Below are positions 7,795-16,499 of a stretch of 64,000 nucleotides of DNA, piece after piece. The stretch is taken from NCBI GenBank assembly GCA_910585285.1, contig CAJUDL010000017.1:1-64000 (forward strand), given 5' to 3'. The stretch comes from an uncultured Muribaculaceae bacterium. Its GTDB lineage: Bacteria > Bacteroidota > Bacteroidia > Bacteroidales > Muribaculaceae. Within the stretch, counting starts at the first letter, position 1, and each line of letters begins with the position of its first letter. The notes below the pieces were generated by a model. The model was given only the letters and a program-made list of their open reading frames with translations, was not told the origin of the DNA and did no database searches. The position numbers and the translations under genes are program-made.

Positions 7795-10463
7795 ATACTT
7801 GCAAGAATACTTTCGAGTCCGACAGGATCAACAAGAACCGCACGGGGTTTTCCACCCTGAGATGGTCCAACGATTCCTGCCGCCTCAAGTTGATCCATAA
7901 TTTTACCGGCTCTGTTATATCCTATTGAATAAACGCGCTGGAGAGAAGAAGTGGAGGCAGTGTTGGAGTTGACAACTCTTCTTGCAACTTCTTCAAACAA
8001 AGGATCCCGGTCACCTACCGGACCATTGCCACCACCTCCGTTGTCATCATTATTTAGCATCGGAGGCTCAGGCAATTCATATGGACCAGGAGCATATGGC
8101 TGTTTCTCTACATATTCGCAAATTGATTCAACTTCCGGAGTATCGATAAATGCGCATTGAACGCGAACCATTTCCGAATTATTGAATATCAGCATGTCGC
8201 CACGTCCAATAAGATGCTGGGCACCGGGGGTGTCGAGAATAGTCTTTGAGTCGACTCCTGATGAAACCTTAAAGGAAATACGCGCCGGAAAGTTAGCTTT
8301 GATAATACCGGTGATAACGTTTGTTGATGGTCTCTGCGTTGCGATTATAACGTGCATTCCAACCGCTCTCGCTTTCTGCGCAAGACGGGCGATGGGCATC
8401 TCAACATTTTTACCCGAAACCATTATCAAATCACCGAACTCATCAACCACAACCACAATGTATGGTAAAAAGCGGTGACCTTCCGTCGGATTCAGTTTAC
8501 CTTCCTTGATCTTGCCGTTATATTCCTCAATGTTTCTCGCATGGGCATTCTTAAGAAGAGTATAACGGTTATCCATCTCAATACACAGCGAGTTAAGGGT
8601 TGCCTCTACTTTCTGCATATCAGTGATGACGGGCTCATCGGTGTCAATATCCTCAGGAATGACAGCGAGATAATGGTTCTTCAGCTTATTGTATAAGCTG
8701 AATTCCACCTGTTTGGGATCTATCATCACAAACTTTAACTGTGACGGACTCTTACAATATAGCAAGGATGTTATAATGGCATTAAGGCCGACCGATTTTC
8801 CCTGCCCCGTGGCACCTGCCACAAGCAAATGAGGCATTTTTGCAAGGTCCGCGATATATACTTCATTTGATATTGTGGATCCAAGTGCTATCGGCAGATT
8901 ATATTTGCTCTCTTGATATTTCTTAGATTTGATCACCGTTTGCATTGAAACCGTGAGAGGATCTTTGTTAGCGACTTCAATTCCTACGGTGCCTTTGCCT
9001 GGTATTGGAGCTATAATTCTGACGCCTCTCGCAGAAAGACTAAGAGCAATATCATCTACAAGGCTACGGATTTTGGCAATCTTTATTCCTTTGTCCGGAA
9101 CGATTTCATAAAGTGTTACTGTCGGACCGACAGTTGCCTCTATCTTTGTGATTGGTATACCAAAATCAAGAAGTGTCTTCTGGATCTTGGCTTTGTTTTC
9201 GAGTTGTTCATCCGCATCAACACTGATTTTAGTCACGCCTTCCCGCATCAGATCAAATGGAGGAAACTTATATTTATGATCCGCTTCAAAATCCAACTGA
9301 GAGCTATAATGACGTTTCCCATCCTGGTCAATCTGATTAACCTTTACTACCATTGTGGAATCGTCAGCTTCCGGTGTAGAAGTTTCTTCGGATGGAGTTT
9401 CAATCTTGTTATCGGTTAATCCGACCGTATTATCCAAATCTTGACCATCTTCGCCCTGATAACTATCATCAGAGGTTTTTTCCTTCACTACCCTGTCTTC
9501 TGCAGCAGGATCATTTTCATCGTTATCATCGTTGTCAAGAACATAGGTATTTGTGAATGAAACCTGCGTATCATCCTCAATACTATCGTTTGTGTCGGAT
9601 GTAACCAACGTGACACTTTCTCCAGCTTTGATATCGTCAATATGTTCCGCCTGTTCATCGCGTCTTATAGCCTCCTCCCGGGCAAGTATTGCCGCTTTCT
9701 CTTCTGCTGCTATTCTTTTTCTTTCAGCCCTTTCATTGTATTTACGTCTGATCCATGAAATTAGATCATTCAGGCATATCACGACAAACAAAGCCACCAT
9801 GAAAAAGCACAGGATATAGGAACCATACCCCAAAAAGCTGTTTATGAATTCATAAACATAATGCGCGTGATAACCTCCCCAGTTGACATATGTATTAGTA
9901 ACTACGCTTGAAATCCCGACTATCAAAGACACTGTGATTAACGCCACAAAACACTTGATTGTGAAATTGACGCTTTTGAATCGAGGTTTACCTATAAGTA
10001 GCTTCATACTCATGGCAGCAAGCCAGACTATTATTACGAATGATCCAACGCCAAAACTTCTATTTATAAGAAATTCAGACAAGCGGGCACCCCCTTCCCC
10101 ACCATGGTTTGCGATTCTTGCTGCGCCCCCAACTGGTGTGGAATTTATGACAGATTGATCTTTTATGCAAGCTGTAAAATATGAAAGAAAAGAGATGAGC
10201 AGATAAACAGCCAGGCACCCCAGAAAAATACCGAGAATCTGTCGCAATGCGGGAGTTTTCAGAAACTCTCTGATATTTTTAAATAAGGAGGTTTCAGATT
10301 TCGTAGATGTTTTGACGTTGTTTGTTTGTCGGGCTTTAAGTGTATGGTGTTTAGATACCGAACCCCTTTTCTTTTTTTCAGGAATATCTGGATTATCCTG
10401 GGTTACAACTGGAGGCTCTTCATTTGTATCTATATGCGGAGTATAACTTTCGTAATTGTTCAT
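7791..10463 (-). CDS. ftsK: DNA translocase FtsK
   Basis: An 890-residue FtsK/SpoIIIE protein. Four membrane segments lie at about 74-96, 138-156, 168-190 and 212-232. A highly acidic linker follows (about 270-370). The motor has a Walker A GATGQGKS at 550-557 and a Walker B IVVVVDEFGDLIM. The C-terminal winged-helix gamma domain (EVARRVVNSNTASTSSLQRVYSIGYNRAGKIMDQLE region) normally recognises orienting DNA motifs. It acts at the septum, moving the chromosome terminus. The linker is shorter than in E. coli FtsK. Confidence 0.96.
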   Translation of the reverse strand: MNNYESYTPHIDTNEEPPVVTQDNPDIPEKKKRGSVSKHHTLKARQTNNVKTSTKSETSLFKNIREFLKTPALRQILGIFLGCLAVYLLISFLSYFTACIKDQSVINSTPVGGAARIANHGGEGGARLSEFLINRSFGVGSFVIIVWLAAMSMKLLIGKPRFKSVNFTIKCFVALITVSLIVGISSVVTNTYVNWGGYHAHYVYEFINSFLGYGSYILCFFMVALFVVICLNDLISWIRRKYNERAERKRIAAEEKAAILAREEAIRRDEQAEHIDDIKAGESVTLVTSDTNDSIEDDTQVSFTNTYVLDNDDNDENDPAAEDRVVKEKTSDDSYQGEDGQDLDNTVGLTDNKIETPSEETSTPEADDSTMVVKVNQIDQDGKRHYSSQLDFEADHKYKFPPFDLMREGVTKISVDADEQLENKAKIQKTLLDFGIPITKIEATVGPTVTLYEIVPDKGIKIAKIRSLVDDIALSLSARGVRIIAPIPGKGTVGIEVANKDPLTVSMQTVIKSKKYQESKYNLPIALGSTISNEVYIADLAKMPHLLVAGATGQGKSVGLNAIITSLLYCKSPSQLKFVMIDPKQVEFSLYNKLKNHYLAVIPEDIDTDEPVITDMQKVEATLNSLCIEMDNRYTLLKNAHARNIEEYNGKIKEGKLNPTEGHRFLPYIVVVVDEFGDLIMVSGKNVEMPIARLAQKARAVGMHVIIATQRPSTNVITGIIKANFPARISFKVSSGVDSKTILDTPGAQHLIGRGDMLIFNNSEMVRVQCAFIDTPEVESICEYVEKQPYAPGPYELPEPPMLNNDDNGGGGNGPVGDRDPLFEEVARRVVNSNTASTSSLQRVYSIGYNRAGKIMDQLEAAGIVGPSQGGKPRAVLVDPVGLESILASI

Positions 10464-10496
10464 TTACTTGCAACAAGCAATTTATGCTTTTAAATA

Positions 10497-10504
10497 CAAA
10501 ATTA
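10497..10504 (-). promoter_or_regulatory. Candidate -7 box for ftsK
   Basis: The minus strand reads TAATTTTG, an exact match to the Bacteroidetes -7 consensus TAnnTTTG, about 34 bp before the ftsK start. No clear TTTG is found at the -33 position. The box lies just inside the 3' gap after the L,D-transpeptidase gene, 12 bp from its stop codon. Confidence 0.4.
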
Positions 10505-10515
10505 ATGAAATTTCC

Positions 10516-11484
10516 TCAATTAATAACATTATTTGCAGTATCTTTTTCCAATTCAATTGTTGTGTCTACAACTTGTTCTGGAAGCGTGTCTTTCAGGGGT
10601 ACAGTATCCGGTAGTATTTCCGGCACAACAGTCTTATCCTGCTTTATTTTAGGTTCTTTTGCTGTAGCCGATGTCGGTATCCAGGGAATATCATACCCTT
10701 CGATTATATTCTGCTCAATATCTTTGCGCCCAGGAATTACGATTACCGGCATCCCGATTTCTACAAGATCAACTAGCTCAAGGATATTTTCGTTTGTTAT
10801 TCTAATGCAACCATGACTTGCCCGAGCGCCAATACTCCAGGGCGCACAGGTGCCATGGATTCCGATTTGTGAAGTGCCGGGAATAAGCAAGCGAATGAAT
10901 CTAGGTCCGAATTGCCCCTTCTTTTTTGAAGTTACACCATTGTCATCAGTAAAAAGCCAGTCAGTACTGTCATAAATACCTTCGACTGAGAAAAAACCTT
11001 CAGGAGTCCGGGAATCGCCTTTTTCATGTTTAGTTCCGTAATTTTTTGCGCACGCCATTCCGTAAGACTTTTGAAGATTCCCGAATTTATCGAATAATAT
11101 GACCTTCATTCTGCTTTTGTCGACGGCAATGAATCCCGAGTAAATGTTATTCAGCAATTTTTTTGTATATTCCGGTGATTTTTCTATCATAAGAGGCAAT
11201 ATGCCTGTTTTATATGCTTCCCAATTTTCAGAGGCGCGCATAAACTCCATTAGATCATCGGGGTCTTCACTTATCGGGGTTATCATCTGTGTCGTATTAA
11301 TTTCCGGTAAGGTGTCCGAATCTTCTATAGATACCAATGTGTCGGGAACCTGATTTGCTTCTTCAGATACTCTTGTTTTATTGCTGAAGCGACAAGAAGG
11401 GCTAATGAAAAACGCTATCAACAGGAGGAAGGCAAAAATCCTTGTTGACAGCACAAATTTTTTTATGTGTTTTATTATGCCCAT
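10516..11484 (-). CDS. L,D-transpeptidase (YkuD domain), membrane-attached
   Basis: A 322-residue protein with an N-terminal hydrophobic segment (about 13-30) that ends at Cys31 (ISPSC), a possible relaxed lipobox. The YkuD catalytic region is clear: IGIHGT (His210) and ASHGCIRIT with nucleophile Cys226. Such enzymes make 3-3 crosslinks in peptidoglycan or attach proteins to it, in the periplasm. Residues 270-322 form a low-complexity Pro/Thr/Lys/Asp tail. A TAATTTTG box lies 13 bp before the start. Whether it is a crosslinker or a hydrolase-like relative cannot be told from sequence. Confidence 0.9.
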   Translation of the reverse strand: MGIIKHIKKFVLSTRIFAFLLLIAFFISPSCRFSNKTRVSEEANQVPDTLVSIEDSDTLPEINTTQMITPISEDPDDLMEFMRASENWEAYKTGILPLMIEKSPEYTKKLLNNIYSGFIAVDKSRMKVILFDKFGNLQKSYGMACAKNYGTKHEKGDSRTPEGFFSVEGIYDSTDWLFTDDNGVTSKKKGQFGPRFIRLLIPGTSQIGIHGTCAPWSIGARASHGCIRITNENILELVDLVEIGMPVIVIPGRKDIEQNIIEGYDIPWIPTSATAKEPKIKQDKTVVPEILPDTVPLKDTLPEQVVDTTIELEKDTANNVIN

Positions 11485-11496
11485 AACTTGCGGCTA

Positions 11497-11504
11497 CAAA
11501 ATTA
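11497..11504 (-). promoter_or_regulatory. Candidate -7 box for the L,D-transpeptidase gene
   Basis: The minus strand reads TAATTTTG, an exact TAnnTTTG match, 13 bp before the ATG; transcription would start only some 8 nt before the gene. No good -33 TTTG is seen. The remaining sequence to 11592 is AT-rich with no other feature. Confidence 0.4.
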
Positions 11505-11592
11505 GTTATTATATCGGATTTATCATTATACTAACGATAAAATATTATATGATTAGATGAAATTGGAGAATTTTTAGTAAATTCGCACTTTG

Positions 11593-11763
11593 ATGAGCAC
11601 ATCTAAAGTCATAGGAATCGTCATACTCGCCATCATTTGGATATGGCTTGTGTGGCTGTTATTGTCGGCTGGCGGTATAAATTTAAAGAATATACTGATT
11701 GCCGCAATGACAGGTATCATCATCTTTGTGCCGTTATATAAAAAATATTTTGGCAAGGAATGA
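11593..11763 (+). CDS. Small hypothetical membrane protein coupled to dxs
   Basis: An open frame of 56 codons starting MSTSKVIGIVILAIIWIWLV and ending KKYFGKE. It has two hydrophobic stretches, about 6-25 and 32-49, joined by SAGGINLKN, so it would be a two-pass inner-membrane protein with a basic end. Its stop TGA overlaps the dxs ATG as ATGA, the form of translational coupling. An antisense frame of 60 codons covers the same DNA, but its product has no signal of being real. Function is unknown; position suggests co-expression with isoprenoid synthesis. Confidence 0.7.
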   Translation: MSTSKVIGIVILAIIWIWLVWLLLSAGGINLKNILIAAMTGIIIFVPLYKKYFGKE

Positions 11764-13682
11764 ATCTACTCAATCATATAGACAGTCCGGAAGAGCTCAG
11801 AAAATTACAGCAAGAGCAACTTCCTCAGCTTTGCGCCGAGATAAGAGAATACATGATTGAAAATCTCTCGCACAATCCCGGACATTTTGGTTCGAGCATG
11901 GGTGCTGTAGAAATTATTGTGGCGCTTCATTATGTTTTCAATACTCCTCGTGATCGAGTGGTTTGGGATGTCGGACATCAGGCTTATGCTCATAAACTAT
12001 TAACCGGGAGACGCGATCTTTTCCCTAATCAGCGCACTGCCGGCGGAATCAGCGGCTTCCCCTTCCCCGCAGAAAGTGAATATGACACATTTGTTTGTGG
12101 ACATGCTGGAAATTCCATATCTGCGGCGTTGGGAATGGCTATTGCTGATCTTAACACCCCCGGTGAGGAAGATCGTAAAACCATTGCCTTGGTCGGTGAT
12201 GCTTCAATAAGCAATGGATTGGCTTTTGAAGGATTGAACAACGCATCAAATAATCCCAATAATCTTCTCATCATTTTAAATGATAACGACATGTCTATTG
12301 ATAGCCCGGTAGGTGCCATGCATCGTTACCTGTCGGATATGACAACATCCGCTTCATACAATAGACTTAGATACAAGGTATATAATTTATTTAAGAAATT
12401 AGGTCTTGTAAATGACAAGAGAAAAGGTCTGCTTTTGAGATTCAACAATGCTATCAAGTCTTTGGTCTCTACCCAGCAAAATATCTTTGAAGGGCTTAAT
12501 ATCCGCTATTTCGGACCTTTTGACGGTAATGATGTCAATAAGGTTGTAAAAGTATTGTCCGACATAAAAGACATGAAGGGACCTCGTATCTTGCATTTGC
12601 GCACCGTAAAGGGGAAAGGATACAAGGCGGCTGAAGATAATCCGCAGGCATGGCATGCACCAGGCAATTTTGATCCGGAAACAGGGGAGAAAATTGTATC
12701 TTCCTCTTCCACTCCCCTGTGGCAGGAAGTTTTTGGAGATACACTTGTCAAACTTGCGGAGAAGAACGATAAAATCGTAGGAATCACGGCAGCTATGCTT
12801 TCTGGAACTTCCATGAATAAAATGATGAGAAGCTTTCCTAAACGCACATTTGACGTTGGAATATCGGAAGGACACGCTGTTACTTTTGCCGGCGGTCTTG
12901 CGGCAGCCGGCAAAAAGCCGTTTGTTGCAATATACTCCTCATTCCTTCAGAGAGGTTTTGACAATATAATCCATGATGTCGCAATTCAAAAACTACCTGT
13001 TGTATTGTGTATTGACAGAGCTGGTCTTGTTGGTGAAGACGGCGTCACCCATCATGGTCTTTTCGATATCGCATATTTGAGAATGATTCCGGGAATGAGA
13101 GTCGCATCCCCGATGGATATTGAATCATTGAAAAGATTAATGATAACAGCTGAAGCGCTATCCGAGCCTATGGCAATAAGATATCCACGAGGTAAGGCAA
13201 AGGGTGATGACACAGTCTCTGTGTCATCCGGCTTGGAAATCGGTAAAGGAAGAAAAATCTTTGGAAGCAACAATGCAAAGATCGCAATCCTGACAATAGG
13301 ACCGATTGGATATGATGCTATGTCTGCAGCCGAGACATTACATTCCGAAGGAATAAATACCGATGTTTTTGATATGATCTGGGTGAAACCGGTTGATGAA
13401 GCTTTGCTTAAACTTATTGCTGAAAATTACAGTGCGATAATCACAGTTGAAGATGGTGTCAAAGAAGGTGGTTTCGGAACGACAGTTACAGATTGGCTGA
13501 ATGCAAACGGCTATCATCTTCCAGTTGTTAAACTTGGAGCACCAGACACGTGGATTTATCATGCTAAAGTAGACCAGCTCCACGCTGATTGTGGCTACGA
13601 TTCAGATGGAATTATTCGTACAGTAAAGAGTGTTGTCAAAAGTCTCCCTGCTGACAAGAACGTTAAACCTTCTAACAAATGA
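11760..13682 (+). CDS. dxs: 1-deoxy-D-xylulose-5-phosphate synthase
   Basis: A 640-residue thiamine-diphosphate enzyme joining pyruvate and glyceraldehyde 3-phosphate, the first step of the MEP isoprenoid pathway. Visible motifs: DVGHQAYAHKLLTGR (substrate end), the ThDP-binding GDASISNGLAFEGLNNA with downstream NDNDMSID, and the transketolase-like central region DRAGLVGEDGVTHHGLFDIAYLR. Length matches the family. It overlaps the small membrane protein at its start and trkA at its end (ATGA both times), so four genes from 11593 to trkH form one operon. Confidence 0.96.
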   Translation: MNLLNHIDSPEELRKLQQEQLPQLCAEIREYMIENLSHNPGHFGSSMGAVEIIVALHYVFNTPRDRVVWDVGHQAYAHKLLTGRRDLFPNQRTAGGISGFPFPAESEYDTFVCGHAGNSISAALGMAIADLNTPGEEDRKTIALVGDASISNGLAFEGLNNASNNPNNLLIILNDNDMSIDSPVGAMHRYLSDMTTSASYNRLRYKVYNLFKKLGLVNDKRKGLLLRFNNAIKSLVSTQQNIFEGLNIRYFGPFDGNDVNKVVKVLSDIKDMKGPRILHLRTVKGKGYKAAEDNPQAWHAPGNFDPETGEKIVSSSSTPLWQEVFGDTLVKLAEKNDKIVGITAAMLSGTSMNKMMRSFPKRTFDVGISEGHAVTFAGGLAAAGKKPFVAIYSSFLQRGFDNIIHDVAIQKLPVVLCIDRAGLVGEDGVTHHGLFDIAYLRMIPGMRVASPMDIESLKRLMITAEALSEPMAIRYPRGKAKGDDTVSVSSGLEIGKGRKIFGSNNAKIAILTIGPIGYDAMSAAETLHSEGINTDVFDMIWVKPVDEALLKLIAENYSAIITVEDGVKEGGFGTTVTDWLNANGYHLPVVKLGAPDTWIYHAKVDQLHADCGYDSDGIIRTVKSVVKSLPADKNVKPSNK

Positions 13683-15013
13683 AAATTGTAATAGCCGGAG
13701 CAGGAGAAGTCGGCACACATCTTGCAAAGATGTTGTCGAACGAAGATCAGGATATTATATTGATCGATAATGATCAGGCGCGTCTTGACGTGATTGATGC
13801 CAACTACAATCTAATGACATGGAATGGATCGACCTCTTCTTTCAATAGCCTTCGTGATGTTGGAGTGTCAAATGCAGATTTATATATTGCGGTGACTCCG
13901 TATGAAACACGTAATATAACCAGTTGTGCTATCGCAAAACGTCTTGGAGCGAAGAAAACTGTTGCCAGAATTGACAACAGCGAATTTCTTATTCCCGAAA
14001 ATGGGTCAATATTAAAAGACGTTGGAGTCGATTTTCTTATATATCCGGAGAACATTGCAGCTCAAGAAATAGCTGTTGCGTTATACCATAATTGGGCACG
14101 TTATTGGGGTGAGCTTCATAATGGAGGATTATTGCTTATCGGCGTTAAGTTACATGGCGACTCACCTCTCATAGATTGTAAACTCAAGGATCTTCCTGTT
14201 AAGACTCATGATTTCCATGTCGCCGCAATAAAAAGGAATAATGAAACTATAATTCCAAATGGTAACGATGAGATACGTAGGGATGATATTGTTTATTTTA
14301 TAACGACGCCCCCATTTATACAGGAAGTCAGGGATATATGCGGGAAAAAGAAAAGAGTGGTAAAAAAAGCTTTGATTGTCGGCGGAAGCCGCATTGCGCA
14401 GCGGTTTGCAAAATTATATAGCGAAGAATTTCATCTCAAAATTATTGACAATGACAGGGAGAATTGTGAATCGATGGCAACAAGACTTCCCAATTGTGAG
14501 ATTGTTTATGGAGATGCGCTTGATATCGAAGTGCTCCGCGACAATAACATATATCAATATGATGCATTCCTTGCCCTGACAGACTCCTCTGAAACCAATA
14601 TTCTATCTTGTCTGACAGCAAAAGAATTCGGAGTGCCTAAAACCATCGCAGATGTTGAGAACCTTCAGTTCCTCAGTCAGGCAGAGAATCTTAACATCGG
14701 AACAACAATTAACAAAAAATTATTTGCATCGAGCCATATTTTTAAAATTCTTCTTGACGCAGATGAAAGCAACTCAAAGTTTCTTGCTCTTGCCGATGCA
14801 GAAGTTGCCGAAATAAATGTAAAGCATAACGCTAAAATCACAAAATCACCTGTTAAAGATCTTAAACTTCCATTTGGAATGACTCTTGCCGCATTGGTAA
14901 GAGGAAATGAAATCCAGCTGATTAATGGTAATACGCATATTCAGGAGGGAGATTTTGTTGTGGTATTTTGTCTTTCCGGAACAATCCATAAAATAGAAAA
15001 GTGGTTTAATTGA
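13679..15013 (+). CDS. trkA: Trk potassium uptake regulator TrkA
   Basis: A 444-residue cytoplasmic gating protein with two RCK units. The first Rossmann fold has an intact GAGEVG nucleotide motif at 6-11 followed by acidic IDND at about 30; the second (LIVGGSRIAQRF, about 230) has a degenerate glycine pattern but keeps IDND. Each is followed by a TrkA-C domain. It binds NAD(H)/nucleotides and controls TrkH, whose gene starts 7 bp downstream. It overlaps dxs by 4 nt, so potassium uptake is co-expressed with isoprenoid synthesis here. Confidence 0.95.
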   Translation: MKIVIAGAGEVGTHLAKMLSNEDQDIILIDNDQARLDVIDANYNLMTWNGSTSSFNSLRDVGVSNADLYIAVTPYETRNITSCAIAKRLGAKKTVARIDNSEFLIPENGSILKDVGVDFLIYPENIAAQEIAVALYHNWARYWGELHNGGLLLIGVKLHGDSPLIDCKLKDLPVKTHDFHVAAIKRNNETIIPNGNDEIRRDDIVYFITTPPFIQEVRDICGKKKRVVKKALIVGGSRIAQRFAKLYSEEFHLKIIDNDRENCESMATRLPNCEIVYGDALDIEVLRDNNIYQYDAFLALTDSSETNILSCLTAKEFGVPKTIADVENLQFLSQAENLNIGTTINKKLFASSHIFKILLDADESNSKFLALADAEVAEINVKHNAKITKSPVKDLKLPFGMTLAALVRGNEIQLINGNTHIQEGDFVVVFCLSGTIHKIEKWFN

Positions 15014-15020
15014 CATTTGC

Positions 15021-16499
15021 ATGTTCTCTTATAAAAAACATACATATTATATCAACATACTGATGCTTTTGAGAGTTATCGGTTATCTATTGGTAATCGA
15101 AGCTTTTTTTATGCTGATTCCATGTGTTGTTGCTTTGATTTATAAAGAGAATGCTTTATGGGATTTCCTGATATGTGCGGGCATTTCCGGTATCTCTGGA
15201 GCCAGTATGATGTTTTTGCAACCTCGATCCCGAGATATGGGCAAAAGAGAAGCGATTCTTTTAACAGGTCTTACATGGATAATTCTATCATTATTCGGTA
15301 TGCTGCCTTTCCTTTTTGCCGGCACACACATGTCAATTACTGATGCATTCTTTGAAACTATGAGTGGTTTTACCACTACTGGAGCATCGGTGTTGTCAAC
15401 ATTATCAGGAGTGCCAAAATCTATTTTAGCTTGGCGTTGTGTGGTGCAGTGGGTAGGTGGACTGGGAATAATATTGTTTACGCTTGCGGTTGTTCCAATG
15501 TTGAATTATTCTGGTGGAATGCAATTATTCAATGCGGAAGTAACAGGCATCACGCATGATAAACTACGTCCGAGGGTGAGCTTTACGGCAAAGGGATTAT
15601 GGGGGGTATACATCCTTTTGACAGTCTTATTGATAATACTTTTATCATTTTCTGACATGCCGTTTTTTGACGCATTTTGTCATGGCTTATCTACAATGTC
15701 AACAGGAGGATTCTCCACGTGTGATTCAAGTATTGCCCAATGGGATTCCATATATGTAAAGATTGTTATGACAATCTTCATGTTTCTGGGAGGTGTAAAC
15801 TTCTCATTGCTTTTCAACATGATTACTGGACGAGGTGGCAATCCTTTGAAAAACACGGTGTTCAAATGTTACTTATGGATTATCATCATTTGTTATGTAG
15901 GATTTGTAATAAATATTATCATTGAAGGTCTTGCACAGAATTGGGAATATCTTACGATTGACCCTCTGTTTCAAACTATTTCGATCCTTTCATCAACAGG
16001 TATCACAGAACCCGATTTTCATGACTGGGGATCAATTTCTATGGTGCTGTTATTAATCATGATGGTAATGGGATCATGTGCCGGCAGCACATCCGGTGGA
16101 GCAAAGGTTGATAGGTTTGTTGTATTGTTCAAATTCCTGAAAAATGAATTCTATAAAATGATGCATCCTTCTACCGTAACCACTGTAACAATCAATGGTA
16201 AGGGAACATCATCTACAGTTGTGCAGAAAACACTCGCCTTTTTGTTTCTATATGGGATGGTAATATGTATAGGCGGACTTGTTCTCAGCCTTATCGGACT
16301 GCCTTTATCCGATTCATTTTTCTGCTCGTTGTCTGCCATTTCAAACACATGTCTTGGAAAAGAAGTAACCGGTATGTCTGAAAACTATGCGATGATACCC
16401 GATGCTGCTAAATGGCTATTATCCTTGATTATGCTCATAGGACGTCTGGAGATCTTCACCATTCTTCTGTTGTTTACCCCCACTTTCTGGAGAAAGTGA
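15021..16499 (+). CDS. trkH: Trk potassium transporter TrkH
   Basis: A 492-residue membrane channel of the SKT superfamily with about 10-12 membrane segments and four pore repeats. Selectivity-filter glycines appear in TTGASVL, STGGFST, SSTGITE and NTCLGKE. It ends in the family's conserved IGRLEIFTILLLFTPTFWRK, so the C-terminus is real. Its last 81 bp lie over the 3' end of the convergent M56 gene, a coding overlap on opposite strands. It works with TrkA encoded just upstream. Confidence 0.95.
   Translation: MFSYKKHTYYINILMLLRVIGYLLVIEAFFMLIPCVVALIYKENALWDFLICAGISGISGASMMFLQPRSRDMGKREAILLTGLTWIILSLFGMLPFLFAGTHMSITDAFFETMSGFTTTGASVLSTLSGVPKSILAWRCVVQWVGGLGIILFTLAVVPMLNYSGGMQLFNAEVTGITHDKLRPRVSFTAKGLWGVYILLTVLLIILLSFSDMPFFDAFCHGLSTMSTGGFSTCDSSIAQWDSIYVKIVMTIFMFLGGVNFSLLFNMITGRGGNPLKNTVFKCYLWIIIICYVGFVINIIIEGLAQNWEYLTIDPLFQTISILSSTGITEPDFHDWGSISMVLLLIMMVMGSCAGSTSGGAKVDRFVVLFKFLKNEFYKMMHPSTVTTVTINGKGTSSTVVQKTLAFLFLYGMVICIGGLVLSLIGLPLSDSFFCSLSAISNTCLGKEVTGMSENYAMIPDAAKWLLSLIMLIGRLEIFTILLLFTPTFWRK

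Noticed and set aside
12399..12913. Two overlapping minus-strand frames (158 and 135 codons) inside dxs
   Set aside because: Both lie opposite the conserved thiamine-enzyme sequence, disagree in frame with each other, and have no start context or neighbours on that strand.
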